Origin: CAUPWF01 sp963515125
GTDB taxonomy: Bacteria; Bacillota; Clostridia; Lachnospirales; Lachnospiraceae
NCBI GenBank assembly: GCA_052116865.1
Contig: JBQKKG010000012.1
Coordinates: forward strand, 29,668-93,667
Direction of reading: 5' to 3'
DNA length: 64,000 bases
In this document: piece after piece, positions 36,205 to 44,904 of the stretch
How positions within the stretch are numbered: position 1 is the first letter of the stretch
Layout: the number at the start of each line of letters is the position of its first letter
The notes under the pieces: generated by a model
Databases searched by the model: none
Seen by the model: only the letters and a program-made list of their open reading frames with translations
Told to the model about the DNA's origin: nothing
Translations under genes and position numbers: made by a program

Positions 36205-37401
36205 TTATTGTAATAATTGAAGAACACCTTGAGGTAATTGATTTGCTTGTGCAAGCATTGCTTGAGAAGCTTGAACTAAGATGTTGTTCTTTGTATATTC
36301 CATCATTTCTTGAGCCATGTCAACGTCACGGATACGGCTTTCAGCAGCTGTCATGTTCTCGGTTGTAACACTTAAGTTGTTAATTGTATGTTCCAAACGG
36401 TTTTGAGCAGCACCAAGATCACCACGTGTAGAAGATACGGTGTTAATAGCTGATTTAATCAATGCAACAGCATCCTTAGCACCTTTTTGGTTTGAAATAT
36501 CGATTCCGCCAATTCCTAAAGAGGTAGCATCCATAGCACCAATTTTAACAGTCAATTGGTTGAATGAATCAGCTGTATCACCGATTTGTAATGTTAGACC
36601 AGCTTTTGTAGGATCAGCAGTAACTGTTTTAGCAGTTGTATCTAAAGTGCTGTCTTTTGCTATTGAAAGAGAACCGCTAAAAGAAGCTTCAAAAGAAGAT
36701 AATGCGGATACTTTTGCTTTATCCGTTACAGTACCACCAGCTAGTGCTGCAGCAACAGCATCCTTTACTGCTTGATTAATTTGGCTAGAACTGTATGTAG
36801 CATCAGCTTTTGAACCAAGACTAATTTTTAATGTAGTACCATCATCCGCTATATCAACTTTGATTCCAGGGTCATTTGCAGCAACAGCAACAATTTGAAC
36901 ACTTCCGGCAAAATCTTTTCCAGCAGAAGCGTCGATAGAAGTAGCTCCTAATTGTAAATTTACAGTAGAACCATTATTCAAAGAACCATCTAATAGGTTG
37001 ATTCCGTTGAAGTTTGTACCCTCAGAAATACGGTTGATTTCAGAAGTAAGAGATGCTACTTCTTTTTGAAGGTTTGCACGGTCAGTATTATTATCGTATG
37101 TACCGTTAGCTGATTGATCAGCAAGCTCTACCATACGGTTTAACATGCTATGTACTTCAGTTAAAGCACCTTCAGCAGTTTGTACTAAAGAAATACCATC
37201 GTTTGCATTCTTTTGAGCTGTTTCTAATCCTGTGATTTGAGCTCTCATTTTTTCGGAGATAGCTAGCCCGGCAGCATCATCACCAGCACGGTTGATTCTG
37301 TAACCAGAAGATAATTTTTCTAAGTTAGAAGATACAGCTTTGTTGTTGTTTCCTAATTGTCTGTTTGAATTTAAAGCAGCAATATTGTGTTGAATTCTCA
37401 T
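36205..37401 (-). CDS. hag: Flagellin
   Basis: 398 residues. The conserved D0/D1 ends are present: N-terminal MRIQHNIAALNSNRQLGNNN and SGYRINRAGDDAAGLAISEKMR, and C-terminal SRIRDVDMAQEMMEYTKNNIL with QASQAMLAQANQLPQGVLQLL. The middle third (about residues 170-290) is variable and Ala/Thr/Asp-rich. ATG at 37401 is preferred over 37407 because AAGGAGG stands 8 bases before it. The leader has a GGA-loop hairpin (37428-37451), pointing to CsrA control. A strong terminator follows, so flagellin is its own unit. Only one flagellin gene is in the window. Confidence 0.96.
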   Translation of the reverse strand: MRIQHNIAALNSNRQLGNNNKAVSSNLEKLSSGYRINRAGDDAAGLAISEKMRAQITGLETAQKNANDGISLVQTAEGALTEVHSMLNRMVELADQSANGTYDNNTDRANLQKEVASLTSEINRISEGTNFNGINLLDGSLNNGSTVNLQLGATSIDASAGKDFAGSVQIVAVAANDPGIKVDIADDGTTLKISLGSKADATYSSSQINQAVKDAVAAALAGGTVTDKAKVSALSSFEASFSGSLSIAKDSTLDTTAKTVTADPTKAGLTLQIGDTADSFNQLTVKIGAMDATSLGIGGIDISNQKGAKDAVALIKSAINTVSSTRGDLGAAQNRLEHTINNLSVTTENMTAAESRIRDVDMAQEMMEYTKNNILVQASQAMLAQANQLPQGVLQLLQ

Positions 37402-37409
37402 ATTCATTT

Positions 37410-37451
37410 CCTCCTTGAAGTAAAGTGAATAGGAACATCCTTGTCCCTATT
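37410..37451 (-). promoter_or_regulatory. Flagellin leader with ribosome site and GGA-loop hairpin (probable CsrA target)
   Basis: On the minus strand the Shine-Dalgarno AAGGAGG occupies 37410-37416. Twelve bases upstream, AATAGG and CCTATT (37446-37451 and 37428-37433) form a 6-bp stem whose 12-base loop carries GGA; another GGA lies just upstream. GGA in a loop plus GGA in the ribosome site is the pattern of CsrA sites in the Bacillus flagellin leader. Confidence 0.6.
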
Positions 37452-37547
37452 TGTCCTTTGTAATTCGATTCTTCTGATTTGGTAAAGGTACATATAGTAA
37501 TCACTTGGTTGTCGACGGACCAAATAATATATGCTCAAGATCCAAAT

Positions 37548-37591
37548 AAAAGCATCGAAAGTACGTTACAACTATACTATCGATGCTTTTA
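37548..37591 (-). terminator. Terminator after the HD-GYP gene
   Basis: An 11-bp stem AAAAGCATCGA/TCGATGCTTTT with further pairing inside and a loop of about 11 bases lies 31 bases after the HD-GYP stop on the minus strand. The T-run is present but short. Confidence 0.7.
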
Positions 37592-37603
37592 GAAAAAACA
37601 TAA
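37577..37603 (-). promoter_or_regulatory. Weak candidate sigma-28 promoter for flagellin
   Basis: TTAT-N15-ATCGATAG on the minus strand has the same form as the candidate cheA and flgM promoters. It would give a leader of about 170 bases and overlaps the terminator hairpin, so it may be accidental. No better promoter was seen closer to the flagellin start. Confidence 0.3.
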
Positions 37604-37621
37604 GAGTGAAAAATAAAAAAG

Positions 37622-38683
37622 TTAAATTTTTTCAATTTCCTTTTCAATATGTATGGCAAGTGTTTGAACCAAATCCATGTCATATGGAATCACTTTCATT
37701 CCATCTAACTCATAAAGAATACGAACTACAGGGCGAAAAGGTTGTCCCTGGTTTTGCGACTTTACGATTCCCACGCGTCCATCTGAAAGTTTGACGAAAG
37801 AACCATTGGGGAAGATTGCTAATTGTTTTATAAAAACATCAACAAAATCAGGATCCAATTTTTCTTTTGCATCTTCTTGCAAAATACAAACGGCCTTACT
37901 CACGGGCATGGACTTTCGATAACATCGATCCATGGTTAGTGCGTCATAGACATCAGCGATGGCAACGATTCTTGCAAAAGGATGGATGTTCTTTTTACAA
38001 ATGCCTTCAGGGTAACCTTCACCATTTAATCGCTCATGGTGGTATAAAGCAATATTCTTGGCCACGGAGGAGGTGAAGGGGTTCTCGGAAAGGATTTCAT
38101 ATCCAAAAACAGTGTGTTTTTTAACATGCTCAAATTCAGCTTTGGTTAATTTACCAGGTTTGAAAAGGACGTCTTGATCTAGAACGGTTTTTCCAATGTC
38201 ATGAAGCATTGCACCTTCTGCCAATATTTGCAATTTGGATCTTGGATATCCTAGTTTTGTTCCAAGTAGTAAAGAATATATGGTGACATTTAAAGAGTGT
38301 GATAGGGTATTTGCATCGGTAGTGCCGATGTTGTCTAAGCTAATTAAAATATCATCACGTTCTAAAAGTTCATCTAAGATGGTATGAGAGGCACTGGCTA
38401 ATTCAGTTGTTTCTAAAGCACCTGTTCGTTCAAAGGTATCAAATGTTATCTGAAGTTCGTTGCGACAACGAATCAGGGTTTGTTCCGAAACCAACTCGGG
38501 AACATCAATGCCTTCACTAAGGGTGTCTTCAATATATAGGCTATATACCCCTATACTTTCGAGAAAATCTATGTATTTGTCTAAATGACTCACACCTTGA
38601 TTAAGCAAGACTGTATTACGTAAAAGAACAGGCCTTGCAAGAACCATATCTTGTGTGATATTCCGAATATGAACTTTGCGCAT
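37622..38683 (-). CDS. HD-GYP domain cyclic-di-GMP phosphodiesterase
   Basis: 353 residues. An N-terminal DUF3391-like beta region is followed by an HD-GYP domain with HSLNV, LHDIGKTVLD, KKHTVFGYEIL, HHERLNGEGYPEG and ADVYDALTMDR, retaining the metal-binding His/Asp set and the GYP. It should hydrolyse c-di-GMP. A C-terminal ~60-residue extension follows. Its own sigma-A promoter and terminator make it a single unit between flagellin and the main flagellar operon. Confidence 0.93.
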   Translation of the reverse strand: MRKVHIRNITQDMVLARPVLLRNTVLLNQGVSHLDKYIDFLESIGVYSLYIEDTLSEGIDVPELVSEQTLIRCRNELQITFDTFERTGALETTELASASHTILDELLERDDILISLDNIGTTDANTLSHSLNVTIYSLLLGTKLGYPRSKLQILAEGAMLHDIGKTVLDQDVLFKPGKLTKAEFEHVKKHTVFGYEILSENPFTSSVAKNIALYHHERLNGEGYPEGICKKNIHPFARIVAIADVYDALTMDRCYRKSMPVSKAVCILQEDAKEKLDPDFVDVFIKQLAIFPNGSFVKLSDGRVGIVKSQNQGQPFRPVVRILYELDGMKVIPYDMDLVQTLAIHIEKEIEKI

Positions 38684-38732
38684 TTGAGTGCTCCTATACT
38701 ATTCTTAATGGCTTGTATAACCCAATACCAAA

Positions 38733-38761
38733 ATACTAATATCAATTGCTCAAGTTGTCAA
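38733..38761 (-). promoter_or_regulatory. Sigma-A promoter of the HD-GYP gene
   Basis: On the minus strand a perfect TTGACA (38756-38761) is followed after 17 bases by TAGTAT (38733-38738), about 50 bases before the start codon. Confidence 0.6.
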
Positions 38762-38835
38762 CAATAAATGCGAATACAAATGGTGTAATACATGAGAAAT
38801 AAAAGAGGCATAATGGCGATGATAAAAGACATTTA

Positions 38836-38938
38836 TCGACATTTTATGATAAAAACGAATATAATATTACAAAAAATATGTAAAATTACAAAACTACCCA
38901 GCAGTATTGTTGACAAACTTTGACATAAAAGATAAAAT
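38836..38938 (+). promoter_or_regulatory. Tandem sigma-A-type promoters of the main flagellar operon
   Basis: The 324-base stretch 38684-39007 has no gene. Besides the HD-GYP promoter it holds two plus-strand promoters: TCGACA (38836-38841)-N18-TATAAT (38860-38865), and TTGACA (38910-38915)-N17-TAAAAT (38933-38938). The second lies 70 bases before flgB and is the stronger match. They would drive flgB through cheD, about 23 kb. No sigma-28 element is seen here, as expected for early/middle flagellar genes. Confidence 0.7.
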
Positions 38939-39007
38939 AAGGATATTAAAAATATTTACGTGAAAAAGACAATGCAATAAGTAAGAAAGTCAGAATGGAG
39001 TGAAGAA

Positions 39008-39391
39008 ATGGATTTGAATATAGGAAATACGCTTGCTATGTCAGAAAAAGCATTGGATTATCTATGGAAAAAGCAACAAGTAACTATGAATAATATTGCA
39101 AATGTAGATACACCTGGCTATAGGTCACAATATGTTGCTTTCGAAGATGAGTTTAAAAAGAAGTTAGAGGCGGCCGGTGCTACGGGAAAATCATCGAATA
39201 TTAAGCAGGCTATCGTAAGTACACAACCTAAAGTATATAGTTCAGAGCCAGAATCAGCAAGGTTGGATGAAAATAATGTTAATATGGATACGGAAAATGT
39301 TGAATTAGCTAGGACTACCCTACAGTATCAGTATTTGTTAGACTCAGTAACCAAAGATATTACAAGATATAGGACTGTTATTAAAGGATAG
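39008..39391 (+). CDS. flgB: Flagellar rod protein FlgB
   Basis: 127 residues. MNNIANVDTPGYRSQYVAFEDEFKKKL is the rod motif and the C-terminal half (ENVNMDTENVELARTTLQYQYLLDSV) the other heptad end of FlgB. First gene of the major operon. Normally flgC follows; here fliE follows and flgC is at 51404. Confidence 0.95.
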   Translation: MDLNIGNTLAMSEKALDYLWKKQQVTMNNIANVDTPGYRSQYVAFEDEFKKKLEAAGATGKSSNIKQAIVSTQPKVYSSEPESARLDENNVNMDTENVELARTTLQYQYLLDSVTKDITRYRTVIKG

Positions 39392-39418
39392 TCAATCAAA
39401 TATAAGGAGAACAAAAAT

Positions 39419-39727
39419 ATGAATGAATCATTTATTACTCCAATAAGTGTAGTTAATTCTGCGAAAGAATGGCAACAAACTACCAAGACGAGTGGGGAGA
39501 ATGGAACATCGATGTTTCAAGATGTTTTTCGAAATGCTATTAATGATGTAAAGACAACAGAACAAGACTTGACTCAGCAACAATACTTACTATCCACGGG
39601 TCAATCGGATGCAGCACATACGGTGCCCATAGCAGCAGAGAAAGCTCAAATGGCGGTAGAATTATTAGTACAACTTAGAAATAAGGCACTGGAATCTTAC
39701 AATGAATTAATCAAGATTAATATATAG
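39419..39727 (+). CDS. fliE: Flagellar hook-basal body junction protein FliE
   Basis: 102 residues. The C-terminal half QSDAAHTVPIAAEKAQMAVELLVQLRNKALESYNELIKINI is the FliE signature that joins the MS ring to the rod. Length is normal. AAGGAGA precedes the start and it lies 27 bases after flgB. Confidence 0.94.
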   Translation: MNESFITPISVVNSAKEWQQTTKTSGENGTSMFQDVFRNAINDVKTTEQDLTQQQYLLSTGQSDAAHTVPIAAEKAQMAVELLVQLRNKALESYNELIKINI

Positions 39728-39745
39728 AAAGTGACTTAGCTCTCA

Positions 39746-41335
39746 ATGGAAAAAGGAAAAGAATTATTCGAAAAAATAAAAGCATTGGAAAAGAAAACAA
39801 AAAGAATGATTATAGGAGGAATCTTAGCTATCATTCTCTTTGCAGTTATTGTAGCAGGTGTACTAAACAATCGGCCTTATGCAGTAATGTTTTCAGATGT
39901 TAGCAATGACGAAGCACAAGAAATTATTACAAAGCTGCAGGAAGATAACACAGAATATAAGTATCAAGATGGCAATATTTTGGTGAAAAAAGATGTCTTA
40001 GATGAGAAAAAAGCGCAGTTAGTGTATGAAGGTTACCCAAAGAGTGGATTTACTTATGATGTATTTACAAGTAATGCAGGCCTAATGACAACAGATGCAG
40101 ATAAGCAAGCGTATAAAGTATATGAGTTGCAAAATAGGATTGGTGCAACCATTAAATTGTTTGATGGTGTAAAGGATGCAAAAGTAACGATTGCTTTAGG
40201 GGAAGATAATAAATACGCGTTAAGTGATGAAGATGACGAATCACAAGCGGCATCAGGAACGGCTACTGTTATTATGAAAGATGGTGGATCGCCGACAAAA
40301 GAACAAGCATTGGCAATTCAGAGGTTAGTTTCCAGAAGTATTCCTAAGCTCACATTTCAAAATGTCTCAGTCTTTGATGGGAATGGGATTGAGGTATCCT
40401 CGGATACTTCGGAATCATCCACAGCTAGTGGTTCTGAAAGTGCAGAGCTTGCAGAATTAGTGGAAAAGAAAATATCCAACAATATTATGAATGTATTGGC
40501 GCCTATCTATGGTGCGGAAAATGTAAGAGTCTCTGCAAAAGGTACTATCAATATGGAACAGCTAGTTAGAGAGTCCATTCAATATACTACCCCAGAAAAA
40601 ATAGATAAAGAGGATAAAACTGGAATTGTAGACAATGAAACACTTAGCAAAGAAAATTCCAACTCGGGAAATGCTGATGGTGGAGTCGCTGGTACCGATA
40701 GTAATGCAGATGTATCCGAATATAATACAAACAGTGAAGCGAATCAGAATGGAGCTTCCGCTAGTAATACATATCGAGAGTACTTGGTAAATCAATTAAA
40801 AGAGCAAGGTACAGTTAGTCCGGGGGTTTTAGAAGATTTAACGGTATCTGTTGCAATTAATGGGAAAGATTTGGGAACCTTGAAAAAAGCAGATTTACAA
40901 GGTTTAGTTGGGAATGCTGCAGGGATTGATCAGGCGGATCGGGAATCTAAAATAGCAATTGTAAGTACTCCGTTTTATGAGAATAAGCAAACGAAGGAAA
41001 GTAATTCAACCAATGTGAAGACCTTAGCTAAAAAGTATATGGTTCTAATTATAGCGGGACTTGCTGTACTGTTAGTACTCATCATATTATTAATCGTACT
41101 AAAGAAAAAGAGGCGAAAGACAGATGAGGAAGATATGTATGATACTACTATCTCAATGAGGGTTCCAGATGAACAAATATATAATGAAGAGATTATTAAT
41201 TTACAAAATGAAAAGGGAATGGAATTGAAGCAAAATATTAGAGATTTTGCAGAGCAAAACCCAGAAATTTCCGCTCAACTATTAAGGAACTGGTTGAATA
41301 GTGGAAGCGAAGGAGGTCAAGATGGACGTGGCTAG
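39746..41335 (+). CDS. fliF: Flagellar MS-ring protein FliF
   Basis: 529 residues. Two membrane helices (about 24-43 and 428-450) flank the ring-building domains, with NRPYAVMFSDVSNDEAQEIITKLQ and VLNPIYGAENVRVSA-type segments, and an acidic linker (about 295-345). The cytoplasmic C-terminus ENPEISAQLLRNWLNS binds FliG. The ribosome site is poor (no AGGAGG before 39746), so translation may be coupled to fliE, 18 bases upstream. It overlaps fliG by 14 bases. Confidence 0.95.
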   Translation: MEKGKELFEKIKALEKKTKRMIIGGILAIILFAVIVAGVLNNRPYAVMFSDVSNDEAQEIITKLQEDNTEYKYQDGNILVKKDVLDEKKAQLVYEGYPKSGFTYDVFTSNAGLMTTDADKQAYKVYELQNRIGATIKLFDGVKDAKVTIALGEDNKYALSDEDDESQAASGTATVIMKDGGSPTKEQALAIQRLVSRSIPKLTFQNVSVFDGNGIEVSSDTSESSTASGSESAELAELVEKKISNNIMNVLAPIYGAENVRVSAKGTINMEQLVRESIQYTTPEKIDKEDKTGIVDNETLSKENSNSGNADGGVAGTDSNADVSEYNTNSEANQNGASASNTYREYLVNQLKEQGTVSPGVLEDLTVSVAINGKDLGTLKKADLQGLVGNAAGIDQADRESKIAIVSTPFYENKQTKESNSTNVKTLAKKYMVLIIAGLAVLLVLIILLIVLKKKRRKTDEEDMYDTTISMRVPDEQIYNEEIINLQNEKGMELKQNIRDFAEQNPEISAQLLRNWLNSGSEGGQDGRG

Positions 41336-42332
41336 TGAATTGGCGCCGGAACAAAAAGCCGCTGCAGTTGTTATTTCGCTAGGGGTAGATAAAGCATCTC
41401 AAATCTATAAATACCTAAATGAAAGCGATATAGAAAAATTAACCGTTGCAGTAGCAAAATTGGGACATTTGGAGGCACAACAGACAGAGGCAGTCTTAGA
41501 TGATTTTTATAAAACATGTTTGACACAAAAGGTGGTAACAGACGGTGGGCTTGAATATGCAAGGACTGTCTTAGAAAAAGCGTTTGGTGAATCTACAGCT
41601 TCGTCTTTGCTTGACAAAGTAACGAAATCACTAAAGTCCAGATCTTTTGATTTTACAAGAAAATGTGATAATAAGAGTTTGTTTTCTCTTTTACAACATG
41701 AAAGAGCACAGACAATTGCCTTGGTTCTTTCTTATGGAGACTCAGATAAAACGGCGGCACTCATTGAAGAACTGCCAAAAGAAAAGAGACTTCAAGTTGT
41801 AGAATGCATAGCGAGGATGGAGAGTGCATCACCAGAAGCAATTAAAATCGTGGAAGAAGAACTGAAGAATAAGTTCTCTTCTATTTTAACAACAGACTAT
41901 ACAATTGTTGGTGGAATTGATTACATTGCTGATGTTATGAATAACATGGATCGAAGCAATGAGAAACTAATCTTCGATGAATTAGGCAAAAAAGATGCAG
42001 AACTTACCGATATTATTCGCAAGAAAATGTTTGTATTTGAGGATATTATTACAATGGATGATAGATCAATTCAAAGATTTGTACGTGAATGCGATATGAG
42101 AGACCTTGTCTATGCATTGAAAAATGCAAATGAGCAGATATCAACGATTATATTCTCAAATATGTCGGTACGTATGGCAGAAAGTATTCGATCAGATTTG
42201 GAAATTACTGTTAATGTACGTTTACGAGATGTAGAGGAAGCACAACAGCGTATTGTTAACACCATTCGTAAGCTAGAAGAAGAGGGCGAACTTATCATTA
42301 ACAAGGGCGGAAAGGAAGAGATCATTGTATAG
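41322..42332 (+). CDS. fliG: Flagellar motor switch protein FliG
   Basis: 336 residues. N-terminal LAPEQKAAAVVISLGVDKASQIYKYL, the HERAQTIALVLSY middle motif, and the C-terminal charged torque helix with FVFEDIITMDDRSIQRFVRECDMRDLVYALK are present. ATG at 41322 with AAGGAGG 5 bases before it is preferred over the GTG at 41301. Starts inside fliF and ends overlapping fliH. Confidence 0.97.
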   Translation: MDVASELAPEQKAAAVVISLGVDKASQIYKYLNESDIEKLTVAVAKLGHLEAQQTEAVLDDFYKTCLTQKVVTDGGLEYARTVLEKAFGESTASSLLDKVTKSLKSRSFDFTRKCDNKSLFSLLQHERAQTIALVLSYGDSDKTAALIEELPKEKRLQVVECIARMESASPEAIKIVEEELKNKFSSILTTDYTIVGGIDYIADVMNNMDRSNEKLIFDELGKKDAELTDIIRKKMFVFEDIITMDDRSIQRFVRECDMRDLVYALKNANEQISTIIFSNMSVRMAESIRSDLEITVNVRLRDVEEAQQRIVNTIRKLEEEGELIINKGGKEEIIV

Positions 42333-43068
42333 TATTTTCAAGGGGAATAATCTAAAAAAAGAGATAAAGCCATATCAATACTGTGCAGATTTCTTTGAAG
42401 AAGATAATCTAAAAGAAGTTCTTGAGCAAGAAGAAGTGCCAAAGCATCAAAGCTCTGCCGATGTCCTAATAGGTGAAGCACTAGAAAAAGCGCAGACGAT
42501 TCTAAATGCGGCAAGAGAACAAGCAGAAGAATTGAAAAAAGAGGCTTATGAAACTGCTTCTAGAACCGGATATGATGATGGATATCAACAAGGATATCAA
42601 AAAGCATATGAGGATCATCAAGCACTTATGGAAAAAGAATGGAAGCAATTTGAAGAGGATATGATAGACTCAATCAATGAAATGGAAGTACAAAAAGCAA
42701 AAGTGTTAGAGACACATATGAATGATCTGAAAAATATATGTGTCACAATTGCTGAAAAGGTAATTAAAACAAGCTTAAAGTCAAGTGATGAAATCATCAA
42801 AAGAATGATTGTTTCAGCTACAGAAAAATTAAAAAAATCTCAGTGGGCGAAAATATACATTGCAGGGACTGATAGTACACGTATGGTGAAGGGGGATAGC
42901 GATTTGTTACATTCGTTAGCTCACTTATCAGATAATATAAAGGTGATTGTTATGGATAATGAGGAAGAAGGAAACTGTATTATAGAACTTCCAAATGAAA
43001 TTATTGACGTAAGTGTAAATACTCAGTTGCAAAATATAAAAGATATCTTAAACGATGCTAGGTTATAG
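42325..43068 (+). CDS. fliH: Flagellar export ATPase regulator FliH
   Basis: 247 residues. A long helical N-terminal half with GYDDGYQQGYQKAYEDH, the GxxxG-rich segment of FliH, precedes a globular C-terminal domain (RMVKGDSDLLHSL..IIVMDNEEEGNCIIELPNEIIDVSVNTQLQNI). It controls FliI. The probable start is TTG at 42325, a few bases after AAAGGAAG and overlapping the fliG stop by 8 bases. Confidence 0.9.
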   Translation: MYSIFKGNNLKKEIKPYQYCADFFEEDNLKEVLEQEEVPKHQSSADVLIGEALEKAQTILNAAREQAEELKKEAYETASRTGYDDGYQQGYQKAYEDHQALMEKEWKQFEEDMIDSINEMEVQKAKVLETHMNDLKNICVTIAEKVIKTSLKSSDEIIKRMIVSATEKLKKSQWAKIYIAGTDSTRMVKGDSDLLHSLAHLSDNIKVIVMDNEEEGNCIIELPNEIIDVSVNTQLQNIKDILNDARL

Positions 43069-43084
43069 ATAATAGGAGAAACAA

Positions 43085-44386
43085 ATGCTAAAAGATTTGC
43101 CGGATATCATATTAAAGTCTGAAAGTGTAAGTCATATTGGGAAAATAGAAAATATTGTTGGTATGTCAATGGAAGCCTCTGGCGGAAAAGCCAGTCTTGG
43201 AGATATTGCTATGATATATAGCGAAGATAAAAAAAAGCAAATTCCCGTAGAGGTAGTTGGATTTAAAGAAGGAAAGATTCAACTTATGGCGTATGAAAAT
43301 ATGAATGGTATTGCAGCAGGAAGCTTTGTAAGAAATACAAAAAGAAGATTAAAGATACCGGTTGGGGAATTCTTGCGAGGTCGGATTATAGATGCCATGG
43401 GTCAACCAATGGATGATTTGGGCGAGTTCGAATCACCCCGTTATTACTACGTGGATAATCCATATATTAATCCTTTGAATAGACCACCTATAGATGAAAA
43501 GCTAGAATTTGGAGTAAAAGCAATTGATGGATTAAATAGTGTAGGAAAGGGACAGCGTATTGGTATATTTGCAGGAAGTGGTGTGGGGAAAAGTACCTTA
43601 CTGGGTATGATTGCTAAAAATGTCAAAGCGGATATCAATGTGATTGCTTTGGTTGGAGAGCGTGGCAGGGAGGTACGTGAATTTGTGGAAAAAGACTTAG
43701 GACCAGAAGGACTAAAGCGTTCTATCTTAGTAGTAGCGACCTCAGATCAGCCAGCAATGTTGCGGTTAAAATGTCCACTTGTAGCAACGACAATCGCAGA
43801 ATACTTCAAAGATCAGGGGAAAGATGTGTTGTTGATGATGGATTCACTGACACGTTTTGCTATGGCACAAAGAGAGATTGGACTAGCAATTGGAGAACCG
43901 CCGGTAGCAAGAGGATATACTCCATCCATATATGCAGAATTCCCTAAACTGCTAGAGAGAAGTGGTAAGTTTGAGAGAGGTTCCATTACAGGCGTATACA
44001 CTGTTCTGGTAGAAGGAGACGATACAAATGAACCTGTAGCAGATACGGTGAGAGGTATTTTAGATGGTCACATTGTTTTAAGTAGAAAGTTAGCAAATGA
44101 GAATCATTTTCCTGCCATTGATATCAGTGCTAGTATCTCCCGATTAATGACTAACATTGTATCGGAAGAGCACCGAGAGTTAGCAGCAAAAGTAAGAGAT
44201 ATATTAAGCGTTTATGAAAAAAATGAGGACTTAATTTCAATCGGGGCTTATAAGGCTGGAACAAATGAAAGATTGGACTTCGCAATGTCAAAGATTGATA
44301 AGGTTAAAGAGTTTTTAAAACAAGGGATTCAAGAGCAAATGTCTTATGAGGAAACATTAGATAAATTGAGAGTTATTTTAAGATAG
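43085..44386 (+). CDS. fliI: Flagellar type III export ATPase FliI
   Basis: 433 residues, homologous to F1 beta. Walker A GIFAGSGVGKSTLLG, Walker B VLLMMDSLTRFAMAQRE, and the IALVGERGREVREF and GEPPVARGYTPSIYAELPKL-type motifs (here YAEFPKL) are intact. The enzyme energises export with FliH and FliJ. AGGAGAA precedes the ATG. Confidence 0.98.
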   Translation: MLKDLPDIILKSESVSHIGKIENIVGMSMEASGGKASLGDIAMIYSEDKKKQIPVEVVGFKEGKIQLMAYENMNGIAAGSFVRNTKRRLKIPVGEFLRGRIIDAMGQPMDDLGEFESPRYYYVDNPYINPLNRPPIDEKLEFGVKAIDGLNSVGKGQRIGIFAGSGVGKSTLLGMIAKNVKADINVIALVGERGREVREFVEKDLGPEGLKRSILVVATSDQPAMLRLKCPLVATTIAEYFKDQGKDVLLMMDSLTRFAMAQREIGLAIGEPPVARGYTPSIYAEFPKLLERSGKFERGSITGVYTVLVEGDDTNEPVADTVRGILDGHIVLSRKLANENHFPAIDISASISRLMTNIVSEEHRELAAKVRDILSVYEKNEDLISIGAYKAGTNERLDFAMSKIDKVKEFLKQGIQEQMSYEETLDKLRVILR

Positions 44387-44408
44387 TAGAACAGGGGAAA
44401 AGTAACAG

Positions 44409-44858
44409 ATGAAAAAATTTAATTTTCCATTAAATACAGTACTGAATTATAAAGAACAATTACTTGATAACCTTAAGAGTGATCATGCGCAAATGGTAAA
44501 AGCGGTGATGAAAAAAGAGATAGACATTGAAGCATTAGAGCGGACATCTGCGGAATATGCCAAAAGCTATGATCAATGCAAGCGGCAGGGGGCATTGATT
44601 TGTGAAATTAAGAAGTATGAAATGTACCTTAATTATTTGCAGAGGGAACTGGAAAAAGAGAATCAAGAACTTCAGTTATTAAAGAAGAAAGAACAGGTCA
44701 AAAGACTGGAAGTAATCGAAGCCAAGAAGGATACTATGTCTATTGAGAAGCTGAAAACCAAGAAATTAAAGGCGTATCAAAAAGAAGAACAAAAACAAGA
44801 ACAACTGTTTATAGAAGAATTTGTATCCAATACACGAATTGCTATGTTAAAGGAGTAA
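44409..44858 (+). CDS. fliJ: Flagellar export protein FliJ
   Basis: 149 residues forming one long coiled coil, with MKKFNFPLNTVLNYKEQL at the start and Lys/Glu-rich heptads throughout. FliJ stimulates FliI and contacts FlhA. Placement 22 bases after fliI and before fliK is canonical. Confidence 0.93.
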   Translation: MKKFNFPLNTVLNYKEQLLDNLKSDHAQMVKAVMKKEIDIEALERTSAEYAKSYDQCKRQGALICEIKKYEMYLNYLQRELEKENQELQLLKKKEQVKRLEVIEAKKDTMSIEKLKTKKLKAYQKEEQKQEQLFIEEFVSNTRIAMLKE

Positions 44859-44904
44859 TTCTGCAATTGCAGTTTACTATATAAAAAATGAGAAAGGAGG
44901 AACT

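Noticed and set aside
38684..39007. Small RNA or tRNA in the longest gap without a gene
   Set aside because: No cloverleaf or convincing folded RNA was seen; the stretch is accounted for by divergent promoters.
42325..42327. fliH lacking a start codon
   Set aside because: A TTG at this place has AAAGGAAG shortly upstream and overlaps the fliG stop, a normal coupled start.
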